NCBI GenBank assembly: GCA_945868305.1
Contig: CAMBKU010000001.1
Coordinates: 1 to 64,000, forward strand
DNA: 64,000 bases
Reading direction: 5' to 3'
DNA from: an uncultured Lachnospiraceae bacterium
GTDB lineage: Bacteria > Bacillota > Clostridia > Lachnospirales > Lachnospiraceae
Below, in pieces: positions 29,222 to 38,610 of the stretch (its first letter is position 1; every line of letters begins with the position of its first letter). Below the pieces are notes generated by a model. The model saw only the letters and a list, made by a program, of their open reading frames with translations. It was not told the origin of the DNA and did not search any database. A program made the position numbers and the translations under genes.

Positions 29222-29680
29222 ATGGATTATAATATGGAAGATTATTTCCGTATGCAGCAGTCCGGTGGATATAAAATGCCCTTTTATATGGCATACCCCA
29301 TGCAGAATGTCTATCTGAACGAGATAGAATATGAGAGGGACCGGGAACGAATGAAAGAATTGTATCCGCAGGAAGCAAAGCGGATTCAAAAGGCAGTCGA
29401 AGAAGAATGTGATAAGATGGAATATGACGGAAGTCTGATGTTTGATGAGTATCCGGATCGTGTCATGGTACAGAGATTGTGTGACAACATCTACAATACT
29501 GTGTACGGACAGCAGGTGTCGGATGTTAACACCGAAGAATATCGCGACCGTAGACTGCAAGGAGGCAATCAGCCACCCAGACGTCCAAATCCGGGTGGCA
29601 GAGACTTGATACAGGTACTTCTTTTTGATGAGATGTTCCGCAGACGGTGCAGACATCACAGATGTCGCCGCTGGTGGTAA
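29222..29680 (+). CDS. Hypothetical protein, Tyr/Met-rich N-term, Arg/Cys/His C-term (possible spore-coat-like)
   Basis: MDYNMEDYFRMQQSGGYKMPFYMAYPMQ...FRRRCRHHRCRRWW; followed by a strong hairpin. Confidence 0.6.
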   Translation: MDYNMEDYFRMQQSGGYKMPFYMAYPMQNVYLNEIEYERDRERMKELYPQEAKRIQKAVEEECDKMEYDGSLMFDEYPDRVMVQRLCDNIYNTVYGQQVSDVNTEEYRDRRLQGGNQPPRRPNPGGRDLIQVLLFDEMFRRRCRHHRCRRWW

Positions 29681-29726
29681 ATTGCATGAAATAAGGGCTT
29701 GAGGTTTTAGCGGAAACGAATTACAA

Positions 29727-29764
29727 TATAGCTATCGTGCTTTCGATAGCTATATTATTTTGGA
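29727..29764 (+). terminator. Terminator hairpin
   Basis: aatatagctatcg-tgcttt-cgatagctatattatttt, 13-bp stem. Confidence 0.8.
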
Positions 29765-29792
29765 GATTTATTTTGAAAGAGAGGACAGGCCT

Positions 29793-32318
29793 GTGAAGAA
29801 GGGGATAATAAAAGCAGGTGTTTTAACGGTTTTGTTTTTCGCAGCGTTGTTTTTCTTCAGCTTTGCGACAAACCAGAACAATGAAGACCTTACAACGGAA
29901 ATGGCAAATGCCACTTTACCGATGATACATTTATATACAGGAGAAACACAGATTAATGAACTGCATGGTTATACATCCGAGATGGATGCTTCTTATATGC
30001 GGGATTCAATTACGCCAGTGGGAGAGGATATGAAGATTCCGACTTCGATTCAGACCTTTGGGACGGACATCGATGCCATATCTTACAAAATCCGCAGTAT
30101 GGACGGGAAAGATCTGATTGCGGAGGCTGAGATTGCCGACTATGTAGAAAACGCCGGTTTTATAGCTGTTCAGATTCCGATTCAGAACCTGATCAAAGAG
30201 GGACAGGAGTATAATCTGATTATTGAACTCAAGCACAAGGATGAAGTTTATTACTATTATACAAGAATCTTAAAAAGTGAAGGCGATAATGTTGAACCAT
30301 GTGTGGAGTTTGCTTTAAATTTTCATGAAATGACATTCAATCCGGACAAGTCATCGGGGCTTGCAACTTATATGGAACCGGATGCTTCGGCAGATAATTC
30401 CACGTTGCATCATGTATCAATCAATTCCACCTTAAGTCAGGTGACCTGGAATAAATTTGAGGGAACGCCGCTTTCAGATCCTGTGGTATCGGTAAAAGAG
30501 ATTCAGGGTTCCTACAATGTGGTGACACTATCTTATGTTATGACATCGACCGGGGATAATGGAGAACTGGAATATTATAATGTGGAGGAATATTATCGTA
30601 TTCGTTATACGGCATCCAGAATATATTTGCTCAATTTTGAGCGTACTATGAATCAGATTTTCAGAGGAGAAAATGACAGCTTTTATGATGACTGTATTCA
30701 GCTTGGTATCCGTTCGGGAGATGTTGCCTACCAGTCAAATGAAAACGGTTCGGTTGTCTGCTTTGTGCAGGAGGGCGAGCTTTGGAGCTATGATGAGAAT
30801 AATGACAGACTTTCCCAGGTGTTCAGTTTCCGGGGATTTGAAGGAATAGATGCCAGAGAAAATTATAATCAGCACGATATTAAAATCATTGATATTGATG
30901 AAGCTGGCAGTATCAATTTTGCGGTGTATGGCTACATGAATCGCGGTGAGCATGAAGGACAGGTCGGCATCGGAGTTTACCATTATGATAGCGTGGCAAA
31001 TACGGTGGAAGAAGAAGTATTTTTGCCGTCCAATCAATCCTATCAGGTGATGAAATCAAACATTGGACAGATTATTTATGAAAATGAAGACAGGCAGCTT
31101 TATATTATGATGGAAGGAACGGTTTACAGGATAGATTTGTCCACCCGTGAAAAGGAAGAAATTGTATCCGGGTTGCGGAAGGATACTTATGCCATTTCAG
31201 ATACGGACGAGTATTTTGCCTACATTGAAGGAGAGGACAGCAATGCAGCGGGAAGTGTCCATGTTATGGATTTTTCTAATGGCAGCGATTATACTATCGA
31301 AGCAGGGGCAGGAGAGTACATCCGTCCGCTTGGCTTTATGCAGGGGGATTTTATTTATGGGCTTGCCAGAGCAGATCAGGTGACTACGGATGCGGCAGGA
31401 AAAACGACATTTCCCATGTATAAAATTTGCATTGTGGATATCGGAAGTGGTTCCCATGAAGTGTTAAAAGAATATCAGAAAGATGGATATTTTATTTCCG
31501 GAATCCGGATTTCGGACTATACGATATATCTGGACCGCCTGATGTACAACGGAATGGCATATGTGCAGACAGATTCCGACACGATTATGAATCGGGAAGG
31601 CGATGCCTTAAAGACTGTGGAAATTCATGAGACAAACACAGAGAAAAAGGAAACACAGTATCAACTGAAATTGGCAGACGAAATCAGTGATACTTCACCG
31701 AAGCTTTTGACTCCAAAACAGATTGTGGTGGAAGAAGACCGCACGGTTGTTATGGAACTTCCAAATCAAGGAGAGAAATATTACGTTTACAGCAAGGGAG
31801 AGGTAGTTCTTGCTACTTACAGTCTTTCTGAGGCAATTGGAAAGGCAAATGAGACAATGGGCGTGGTCATTGGTGATGGGCAGAGCTATATCTGGAAACG
31901 GGCGAGAAAGACAAGCTGTAGTTCTCTGGCTGTGACAGTAGGAGATTCCGATGCAACCGGAAGTTCTATTGCAAAATGTATTAGTGCTCTGCTTCAGACG
32001 AAAGAGATTAATCTGAATGTACAGGAACTTTTAGCCAGCGGAGATACACCGAAGCAGGTGTTAGAGGACAGCATGCAGGAGTGCAGGATTCTGGATTTGA
32101 GTGGCTGTAGTGTGGAGGAACTGTTATATTATATTAGTAATGGAACTCCGGTATTTGCCATGATAAATGACAATGATGCGGTATTGCTGGTAGGCTATGA
32201 TGCAGCGAATATTGTATATTATGATCCGGCATCTGAAAAAAATGTTTCCAAGCCTATGGAAGAAGCTCAGGCAATTTTTTCGCAGGCGGGAGACACCTTC
32301 TTTACTTATATCGAGTAA
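29793..32318 (+). CDS. Large membrane-anchored extracytoplasmic protein with C-terminal degenerate C39-peptidase-like domain
   Basis: N-terminal TM; C-terminal GTPVFAMINDNDAVLLVGYDAANIVYYDPAS. GTG 29793 preferred because the TTG at 29760 lies in the preceding terminator. Confidence 0.6.
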   Translation: MKKGIIKAGVLTVLFFAALFFFSFATNQNNEDLTTEMANATLPMIHLYTGETQINELHGYTSEMDASYMRDSITPVGEDMKIPTSIQTFGTDIDAISYKIRSMDGKDLIAEAEIADYVENAGFIAVQIPIQNLIKEGQEYNLIIELKHKDEVYYYYTRILKSEGDNVEPCVEFALNFHEMTFNPDKSSGLATYMEPDASADNSTLHHVSINSTLSQVTWNKFEGTPLSDPVVSVKEIQGSYNVVTLSYVMTSTGDNGELEYYNVEEYYRIRYTASRIYLLNFERTMNQIFRGENDSFYDDCIQLGIRSGDVAYQSNENGSVVCFVQEGELWSYDENNDRLSQVFSFRGFEGIDARENYNQHDIKIIDIDEAGSINFAVYGYMNRGEHEGQVGIGVYHYDSVANTVEEEVFLPSNQSYQVMKSNIGQIIYENEDRQLYIMMEGTVYRIDLSTREKEEIVSGLRKDTYAISDTDEYFAYIEGEDSNAAGSVHVMDFSNGSDYTIEAGAGEYIRPLGFMQGDFIYGLARADQVTTDAAGKTTFPMYKICIVDIGSGSHEVLKEYQKDGYFISGIRISDYTIYLDRLMYNGMAYVQTDSDTIMNREGDALKTVEIHETNTEKKETQYQLKLADEISDTSPKLLTPKQIVVEEDRTVVMELPNQGEKYYVYSKGEVVLATYSLSEAIGKANETMGVVIGDGQSYIWKRARKTSCSSLAVTVGDSDATGSSIAKCISALLQTKEINLNVQELLASGDTPKQVLEDSMQECRILDLSGCSVEELLYYISNGTPVFAMINDNDAVLLVGYDAANIVYYDPASEKNVSKPMEEAQAIFSQAGDTFFTYIE

Positions 32319-32399
32319 TATGGATGGCGGTATTTGTGAAAAGCAGGAATTGACAAATCGGACAGATATGCTAAAATAAAGAAAATTTCACAAGATGGA

Positions 32400-32436
32400 A
32401 AAAGGCAACGACGCAAAATTCGTTGCCTTTTTTTGA
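32400..32436 (+). terminator. Rho-independent terminator
   Basis: aaaggcaacga-cgcaaaat-tcgttgcctttttttg. Confidence 0.9.
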
Positions 32437-32507
32437 GGATTTGCTTTAGCAAACTAAAGCGTAAACGTGTGAGAATATACGATAAGGGAAAGATAAGGAG
32501 TGGTTTT

Positions 32508-33899
32508 ATGGAAACGTTACAAAAGATACTGGAGACAGTAGACAGCTTTGTCTGGGGACCGGTCATGCTGGTGCTTTTAGTCGGCACCGGAGTATTTCTG
32601 ACGGTTAAATTGAGATTTCGGACGTGGAGAAATCTTGGCTATGCATTGAAAAGCACATTGAGTAAGGAAGCGAGGACAAAGAAACGGGGAACCGGAGATG
32701 TCTCTCCGTTTGCAGCGCTTACGACAGCGCTTGCAGCGACGATTGGAACCGGAAATATTGTCGGAGTTGCAACCGCTATGGTTTCCGGTGGACCGGGAGC
32801 GCTGGTCTGGATGGAGATTTCGGCACTGTTTGGTTTGACGACCAAATTCAGTGAGTGTATGCTGGCAGTAAAATACCGGAAGGTGAATGAGCACGGAGAG
32901 ATGACCGGTGGGCCGATGTATACCATGAAAAGAGGATTTAAAAACAAAAAGATCGGTGCGCTTTTAGGATTTTTATTTGCGTTGTTTGCAGTAATCGCAT
33001 CTTTTGGCATCGGAAATATGACACAGGCAAATTCGATTTCTTCTGCGCTAAATTCTACGTTTTCGATTCCAACCTGGGTGACTGGCGTGGTAGTTACAAT
33101 TTTGGCATTGGTTGTTATTGTAGGTGGTATAAAAACAATTTCCAAAGTATCATCTGTTGTGGTACCGGTTATGGCAATTTTTTATCTGATAGGAGGAATT
33201 ATTGTAATTATTGGAAATATTTCAAATCTTCCTGCAGGTGTCGTAATGATCTTTAAGATGGCATTCAGCGTCAAAGCAGTGGGCGGTGGACTTTGCGGTT
33301 CCATTACGGCAGCGATGATGAATGCGATGCATTTTGGAGTGGCAAGAGGATGTTTTTCTAATGAAGCAGGTATGGGTTCTGCGGCGATTACAGCAGCATC
33401 TGCGACGACGGATAATGCAGTTCGTCAGGGCTATATTAATATGACAGGGACTTTTTGGGATACGATTGTCGTGTGTACTGTTACCGGTCTTTGCATTGCA
33501 AGTTCAGGAGCGCTTGGTACGGTAAATCCGGCAACGGGCGAACTGTTTATAGGTGCAGAGCTTACAATGGAAGCGTTTAAAACAGTGCTCGGTGAGGCAG
33601 GAGCGGTAATCGTTTGCATCGGCATTGTGCTGTTTGCGTTTTCTACGATTTTAGGATGGGAGTATCACGGAGAAAAAGCTTTTGAGTATCTTTTCAATTC
33701 TCCGAAATATAATATGGTATATCGTATTGTATTTTCACTAATCGTTTATGTCGGAGCAACGACAGCGCTTGACATTGTATGGGATTTTTCTGACATTGCC
33801 AATGCGTTAATGGCGGTTCCGAATCTGATTTGTCTTTTGGTGTTAAGCGGTGAAATCAAGCGTGATGTGGAAGAATTTCAGAAGGAAATAGACGGTTAA
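32508..33899 (+). CDS. Alanine/glycine:cation symporter (AGCS family)
   Basis: ALTTALAATIGTGNIVGVATAMVSGGPGALVWMEISALFG; CFSNEAGMGSAAITAASA. Confidence 0.95.
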   Translation: METLQKILETVDSFVWGPVMLVLLVGTGVFLTVKLRFRTWRNLGYALKSTLSKEARTKKRGTGDVSPFAALTTALAATIGTGNIVGVATAMVSGGPGALVWMEISALFGLTTKFSECMLAVKYRKVNEHGEMTGGPMYTMKRGFKNKKIGALLGFLFALFAVIASFGIGNMTQANSISSALNSTFSIPTWVTGVVVTILALVVIVGGIKTISKVSSVVVPVMAIFYLIGGIIVIIGNISNLPAGVVMIFKMAFSVKAVGGGLCGSITAAMMNAMHFGVARGCFSNEAGMGSAAITAASATTDNAVRQGYINMTGTFWDTIVVCTVTGLCIASSGALGTVNPATGELFIGAELTMEAFKTVLGEAGAVIVCIGIVLFAFSTILGWEYHGEKAFEYLFNSPKYNMVYRIVFSLIVYVGATTALDIVWDFSDIANALMAVPNLICLLVLSGEIKRDVEEFQKEIDG

Positions 33900-34058
33900 G
33901 CGTAGAGCCAAAAGTACCATAAAATTGTATAGAAAATTAGTGTAATATGTAACACTTTTGTTTATAATGGCAGATTTTCTCGAAATCTATTGCAAATTTT
34001 GACGAAATAAGGTATATTACAACATGTACCAGAACATAAGGAAGTGTAAGAGAACAAT

Positions 34059-34316
34059 ATGAGTAGAAAAAAAGAAGTAATCGTATCAGATGTTTCTAAA
34101 AAACACGATAATCCTATTGCAGAGTTAGTACAGGTTGCATGCTGTTTTGACAGCGAGATTATTTTAGAGAGTAATAATCGTAAAATCAATGCAAAGAGTA
34201 TTATGGGGATTATGGCATTCAATCCAACCGTTGGTATGTCAGTGGACATTGTGGTGGATGGAAAGGATGAAGAAGAAGCATTACAGGCAATGGAAAAATT
34301 TTTAGTTTGTGAATAA
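34059..34316 (+). CDS. HPr-family phosphocarrier-like protein with divergent active site
   Basis: KKHDNPIAELVQVA aligned to GLHARPAALFVQ; KINAKSIMGIMAF retained. Confidence 0.8.
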   Translation: MSRKKEVIVSDVSKKHDNPIAELVQVACCFDSEIILESNNRKINAKSIMGIMAFNPTVGMSVDIVVDGKDEEEALQAMEKFLVCE

Positions 34317-34335
34317 TTGATTGGGAGGATTTACA

Positions 34336-34854
34336 ATGAAAAAGAAACCAGTAAAAACTGTAACAGCGAAGACACTTAATCAGACAAAGGCAGAGGAGAA
34401 GACTCCGTCAACAACTACTACAACGGGTACAGCAAAAACAACAGAGACAGCAAAGGTACAGGAAGCAGTTAAGACTGCGGAAGAAGCAGCAAAGAAGACA
34501 GAAGCTAAAATTACAGAGAAGGTAAATGAAGTAGCTTCCAAGGCAACAGAGAAAGTAGTAGAGACAACAACAGATGTAAAAGAAGCAGCAAAGAAAACTG
34601 CAGCTAAAGTTACAGCGAAAAAACCGGTAGCAAAGAAAGTGGAGAAAGAACCGTTGGTTCCGGAAGTATATTTGCAGTATGCAGGTCGTGAAGCAAATCA
34701 GAACGACATCATTACAGCAATTACGGATAAGTATGTTGCAGAGGGACATAGAGCAAGTGCAATCAAAACTTTGCAGGTTTATGTAAAACCGGAAGAAAAT
34801 GCGGCATATTATGTAATCAATCAGAAAGTTGCAGGAATGGTTCCACTGTTTTAA
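34336..34854 (+). CDS. Lys/Ala/Thr-rich histone-H1-like N-term with DUF6465-like C-term
   Basis: KKTAAKVTAKKPVAKKVEKEPLVPEVYLQYAGREANQNDIITAITDKY. Confidence 0.75.
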   Translation: MKKKPVKTVTAKTLNQTKAEEKTPSTTTTTGTAKTTETAKVQEAVKTAEEAAKKTEAKITEKVNEVASKATEKVVETTTDVKEAAKKTAAKVTAKKPVAKKVEKEPLVPEVYLQYAGREANQNDIITAITDKYVAEGHRASAIKTLQVYVKPEENAAYYVINQKVAGMVPLF

Positions 34855-34885
34855 GAGTTGAAAATTTTATTTGAAATATGATTAA

Positions 34886-34978
34886 CGAAAGAAGAAGTTT
34901 TTCGGAACATGATTCGGAAAACTTCTTTTCTATTCTATTAAAGAAAAAAGAACGGCTTACAAACCGTTCTTTTTTTAC
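34886..34978. terminator. Tandem terminator hairpins between convergent genes
   Basis: gaagaagtttttcgg...tcggaaaacttcttttc and aagaacggcttacaaaccgttctttttt. Confidence 0.8.
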
Positions 34979-34983
34979 GTATT

Positions 34984-36171
34984 CTATTTTGAATTTTTCT
35001 GTTCTTCTTTATATTTTGCAACCAGACGCTGAATCCTGTCATATGGGTTTAATAAATCGCTAATAGAAGTATCATGATTTAAGGTGTCAATGATGTAGGC
35101 GATATATTTACTCATATCACAGTTGATATAATACGGCTTAGCAAGAAGTTCAGGTGTCTGATAGGTCAAGTTTGTGGTAACAACCTTGTAGATGATGCCT
35201 TCTTCGACTGCCTTGTCAAACTTCTCCAATCCGTTGGTGAACAAACCAAAAGTAGAAATAACGAAGATGCGGTTTGCCTTTCTCTTTTTTAACTCGGTTG
35301 CAACATCAATCATACTTTCGCCGGAGGAAATCATATCGTCGACAATGAAAACATCCTTTCCTTCTACGGAAGAACCAAGGAATTCATGAGCAACAATCGG
35401 ATTACGTCCATCCACGATCTTGCTGTAGTCACGGCGCTTGTAGAACATACCCATATCAAGTCCCAAAACGTTTGCAAGGTAGATTGCACGTCCGGTACCG
35501 CCTTCGTCCGGGCTGATTACCATCATATGTTCGCTGTCAATCTGTAAGTCCTTTACTTCTCCAAGAATACCTTTTACGAACTGGTAAGCAGGCTGTACAG
35601 TTTCAAATCCGTTTAACGGAATTGCATTCTGGACACGTGGATCATGAGCGTCAAAAGTGATGATATTGTCTACACCCATGGAAATTAATTCCTGAAGAGC
35701 AATTGCACAGTCTAAAGATTCTCTGGAAGTACGTTTGTGCTGACGGCTTTCATACAAGAAAGGCATGATAACGGTGATTCTTCTTGCTTTTCCACCCACT
35801 GCAGCAATAACACGTTTCAAATCCTGAAAGTGATCATCCGGTGACATATGATTTTTATGACCGCATACGGTGTAGGTTAAATTGTAGTTCGTAACATCCA
35901 CAAGAAGGAAAAGGTCATAGCCACGGACAGATTCTTTGATGACACATTTTGCCTCTCCAGTACCGAAACGCGGTACACTGACATCAACGACGTAAGAGTC
36001 GCTTTGATAACCCTTGAATGCGATGGTATCCTTGTGTTCGTGCTGTCTTTTTTCTCTCCATTTTACCAGGTATTGGTCGACCTTTTCACCAAGCTCTCGG
36101 CAGCTTTCGAGAGGGATGATACCAAGACTTCCCTTTGGGATGGTTTCTAGATTTCTTTTTTCATCTGACAT
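34984..36171 (-). CDS. prs: Ribose-phosphate pyrophosphokinase
   Basis: VIMPFLYESRQHKRT, ITFDAHDPRVQNAIP, VFIVDDMISSGESMIDVA. Confidence 0.92.
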   Translation of the reverse strand: MSDEKRNLETIPKGSLGIIPLESCRELGEKVDQYLVKWREKRQHEHKDTIAFKGYQSDSYVVDVSVPRFGTGEAKCVIKESVRGYDLFLLVDVTNYNLTYTVCGHKNHMSPDDHFQDLKRVIAAVGGKARRITVIMPFLYESRQHKRTSRESLDCAIALQELISMGVDNIITFDAHDPRVQNAIPLNGFETVQPAYQFVKGILGEVKDLQIDSEHMMVISPDEGGTGRAIYLANVLGLDMGMFYKRRDYSKIVDGRNPIVAHEFLGSSVEGKDVFIVDDMISSGESMIDVATELKKRKANRIFVISTFGLFTNGLEKFDKAVEEGIIYKVVTTNLTYQTPELLAKPYYINCDMSKYIAYIIDTLNHDTSISDLLNPYDRIQRLVAKYKEEQKNSK

Positions 36172-36243
36172 GGATAAGTTCCTCCGTAAATATGAATTAT
36201 TAATAGTTTATTTCAATAGATGCAGCATCTAATGAGTGCAAAA

Positions 36244-37224
36244 TTAATGCAGTTTCTTTTTGATGCGGATGTCGTCGCCGTACAGCTTAATCATAGTATA
36301 GTTGGAAAATACTCTGGAAAAGGTACGCTCGGAATAAATATCCGCCAACTGGTTCATGCTCAAATTGGTAGAAATAATAGTTGATTTTTTGCGGAGCAGT
36401 CTTTCGTTTAAACATAAAAAGAACTGCGAGGTCGTGAATGAATTGGACATTTCTGTACCAAGATCATCAATGATCAGAAGATCACAGTCAAAAATATTCT
36501 GATGTGCTAAAACGGCATCGGTGTCTTTGTCAAAGACATTTTTGGCAAAGATATCAAAAAGCTGAAAGGCAGTGAAGTAAATCACAGAGTGCCCCAGGTC
36601 TAATAGTTCTTTGGCGATGCAGTTGGAAAGAAAGGTCTTTCCGACTCCGGTGTCGCCGTAGAAAAAGAGATTTTCAAAAGAACTGTCAAAGGTGTCAATA
36701 AAATGATGACTTTCCTTTTCGGCTCTCTGTATCAGCGCCAGAGCGGACAGCCCGGTAGACGGATCTGTCTGATCGTCTGAAAAATATTCATAGGAAAAAT
36801 GACTGAAGTTTTCCTCGGAGAGAATATTTTTGATGTTGGATTGCGTATATACCAGGTCAATGGCTGCCTGTTTAAAGCAATGACAGCGCTCATTTCCGAT
36901 ATATCCGGTATCTTTGCAGTCTGGACACTGGTATGGCGGGATAAAATAATCCTCGGAATAACCAAGTGCCTGTAACAGTGCAGCTTTTTCTTCATGCAGG
37001 GAAGCAATCTGTTTCTTTAAATCGGATAAAGCACCCAAGTCCCCTTCCAGTAACTTTTTCGCCTGAGCCACTGAAGCAGAGGAAATAGTGTCGTCAATCT
37101 CCTTGAGGCGCGCATTTTTAGAATAAACTTCTTGTTTGCGCTTTTCGACAATATGCTGATTTTTTAGCTGCCTTGCATTGTACTGACGGATAATCTCGTC
37201 GTACTGTGTATTGCTTAATGCCAT
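36244..37224 (-). CDS. DnaC/DnaI-like ATP-binding helicase loader
   Basis: CPDCKDTGYIGNERCHCFKQ zinc motif; FFYGDTGVGKTFLSNCIAKELL; LLIIDDLGTE. Confidence 0.9.
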   Translation of the reverse strand: MALSNTQYDEIIRQYNARQLKNQHIVEKRKQEVYSKNARLKEIDDTISSASVAQAKKLLEGDLGALSDLKKQIASLHEEKAALLQALGYSEDYFIPPYQCPDCKDTGYIGNERCHCFKQAAIDLVYTQSNIKNILSEENFSHFSYEYFSDDQTDPSTGLSALALIQRAEKESHHFIDTFDSSFENLFFYGDTGVGKTFLSNCIAKELLDLGHSVIYFTAFQLFDIFAKNVFDKDTDAVLAHQNIFDCDLLIIDDLGTEMSNSFTTSQFFLCLNERLLRKKSTIISTNLSMNQLADIYSERTFSRVFSNYTMIKLYGDDIRIKKKLH

Positions 37225-37239
37225 GTTAAGAGCCTCCTG

Positions 37240-38340
37240 CTACTGCATGGAATGGTTTAATGCCTGTTTTTCCAACTGGTCGAAATCGTAAGAACGCTGT
37301 GAAAAATTGTTGAATTTGTTTGTGGAAGCCGTCTCCTTCTGATTGCGGACGGCTGTCTTAGGCTTCTTATTTAAAAACGCCTCATCTAATGCAGCGATTT
37401 CCTTTAGAGAGGAAACGTTTTTCTTACGCCAGTTATTCAAAATAGAATCGGTATATTCAAAACTCGGCTGGTGGATTGCTTGCATGGTACGTTTGCATGC
37501 TTCCGTTACCAATTCTAAGGAAAATCCATAAGTGTTTGTCCACTTTTTGATAAAATTAAGCTCGGATTCTACCAGACTTCGACCGGTAATACCGAAAGCC
37601 TTCATGATGGCAGAATTTGTCTTGCTGTAATGTTCGTTTGCTTCCTTTGCCTGTGTGACTGACAAAATGCCTGATTCGTGCCAGGATAAGGCAACTTTTT
37701 CCATGTAGCGCAGACTTTTGTGTCCTCCGCCAACGCAGTATTCAATCAAATATTCCATCAATTCTACGGAAAATCCGAGACTGTCATGCCAATACAAGAT
37801 AGTGTTGATATCCGTTGCATTTAAAGTATGCCCAAGATAGGTCTCGGTAATGAATAAAAGTTCCTGGACACTCTTGTCTTCCTGAAAAGCCCTCATTTCA
37901 TCTGCAGAGTAGTCTTTTTTGGGACTTTCTGCAGGTGGCGTCTGGTCTGTTACAGAGGCGGAAACAGTATCGCCACTTCTTTGGGCGACAGTGTCGTGAG
38001 AACCGCTGGTGACAGGTGCAGATGCCGAGGTGTCGGAAAGCCGGCTGGTATCGGATAGACAGATACCGGTCAGCTTATGATGTTCATCATATTCGAGACG
38101 GAGTACCTGAGCTTTTTCCCAATAAGCAAGAGCACGTTTGATGTCTTTTTCCGTATGCTCGAATTTGTCTGCCATGCCCGAAATGGAAAAGGATTCCTCC
38201 GGGGCGCTCATGCAGCGCAAAAGATATAAATAAATTTTTACATATTCCCCGTCTGCGTCAGCCATCAGTTCATCAATGAAAACGTTAGGGACACAGGTGA
38301 CGGTTTCGTTATTTTCACTATGTAATGTAATGCCTGCCAT
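37240..38340 (-). CDS. DnaD domain replication protein
   Basis: DnaD-like helical repeats: YWHDSLGFSVELMEYLIEYCVGGGHKSLRYMEKVALSWHESGILSVTQAKE; NWRKKNV. Confidence 0.88.
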   Translation of the reverse strand: MAGITLHSENNETVTCVPNVFIDELMADADGEYVKIYLYLLRCMSAPEESFSISGMADKFEHTEKDIKRALAYWEKAQVLRLEYDEHHKLTGICLSDTSRLSDTSASAPVTSGSHDTVAQRSGDTVSASVTDQTPPAESPKKDYSADEMRAFQEDKSVQELLFITETYLGHTLNATDINTILYWHDSLGFSVELMEYLIEYCVGGGHKSLRYMEKVALSWHESGILSVTQAKEANEHYSKTNSAIMKAFGITGRSLVESELNFIKKWTNTYGFSLELVTEACKRTMQAIHQPSFEYTDSILNNWRKKNVSSLKEIAALDEAFLNKKPKTAVRNQKETASTNKFNNFSQRSYDFDQLEKQALNHSMQ

Positions 38341-38441
38341 AATACTCCCTCTTTCAACTCACACATTATAGCATATGAATTTTGAAATGAGAAGCCCTAT
38401 TTTTTCCTGCAATCCCAGAAAAATCAAGGGTTGCGGGGTGG

Positions 38442-38610
38442 AGTGGACAATGTGGATAATGTGGAAAAAAAGGGAGATGTAAATTTATGGAAACTGCACA
38501 ATCGGTCAAAAATCAACAAAATGAGTTATCCACTTTTTTTTATGTAAACATAAAAAATCCACACCGAATTGTTAGGTAATACACAATTACGATGTGGATA
38601 ATGTGGATAA
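38442..38610. promoter_or_regulatory. DnaA-box cluster upstream of dnaD/dnaC-like genes
   Basis: tgtggataa at 38451-38459, 38593-38601, 38602-38610 (exact complement of TTATCCACA); near matches agtggacaa 38442-38450, tgtggaaaa 38460-38468, ttatccact 38526-38534, aaatccaca 38555-38563. Confidence 0.85.

Noticed and set aside
28907-29659. 250-aa minus-strand ORF opposite patatin gene and orphan gene
   Set aside because: Spans the 3' end of one sense gene and the next sense gene; no motifs; likely chance open frame.
34408-34749. Cys/Phe-rich minus-strand ORF
   Set aside because: Mirror of the Lys/Ala/Thr-rich sense gene at 34336-34854; composition artefact.
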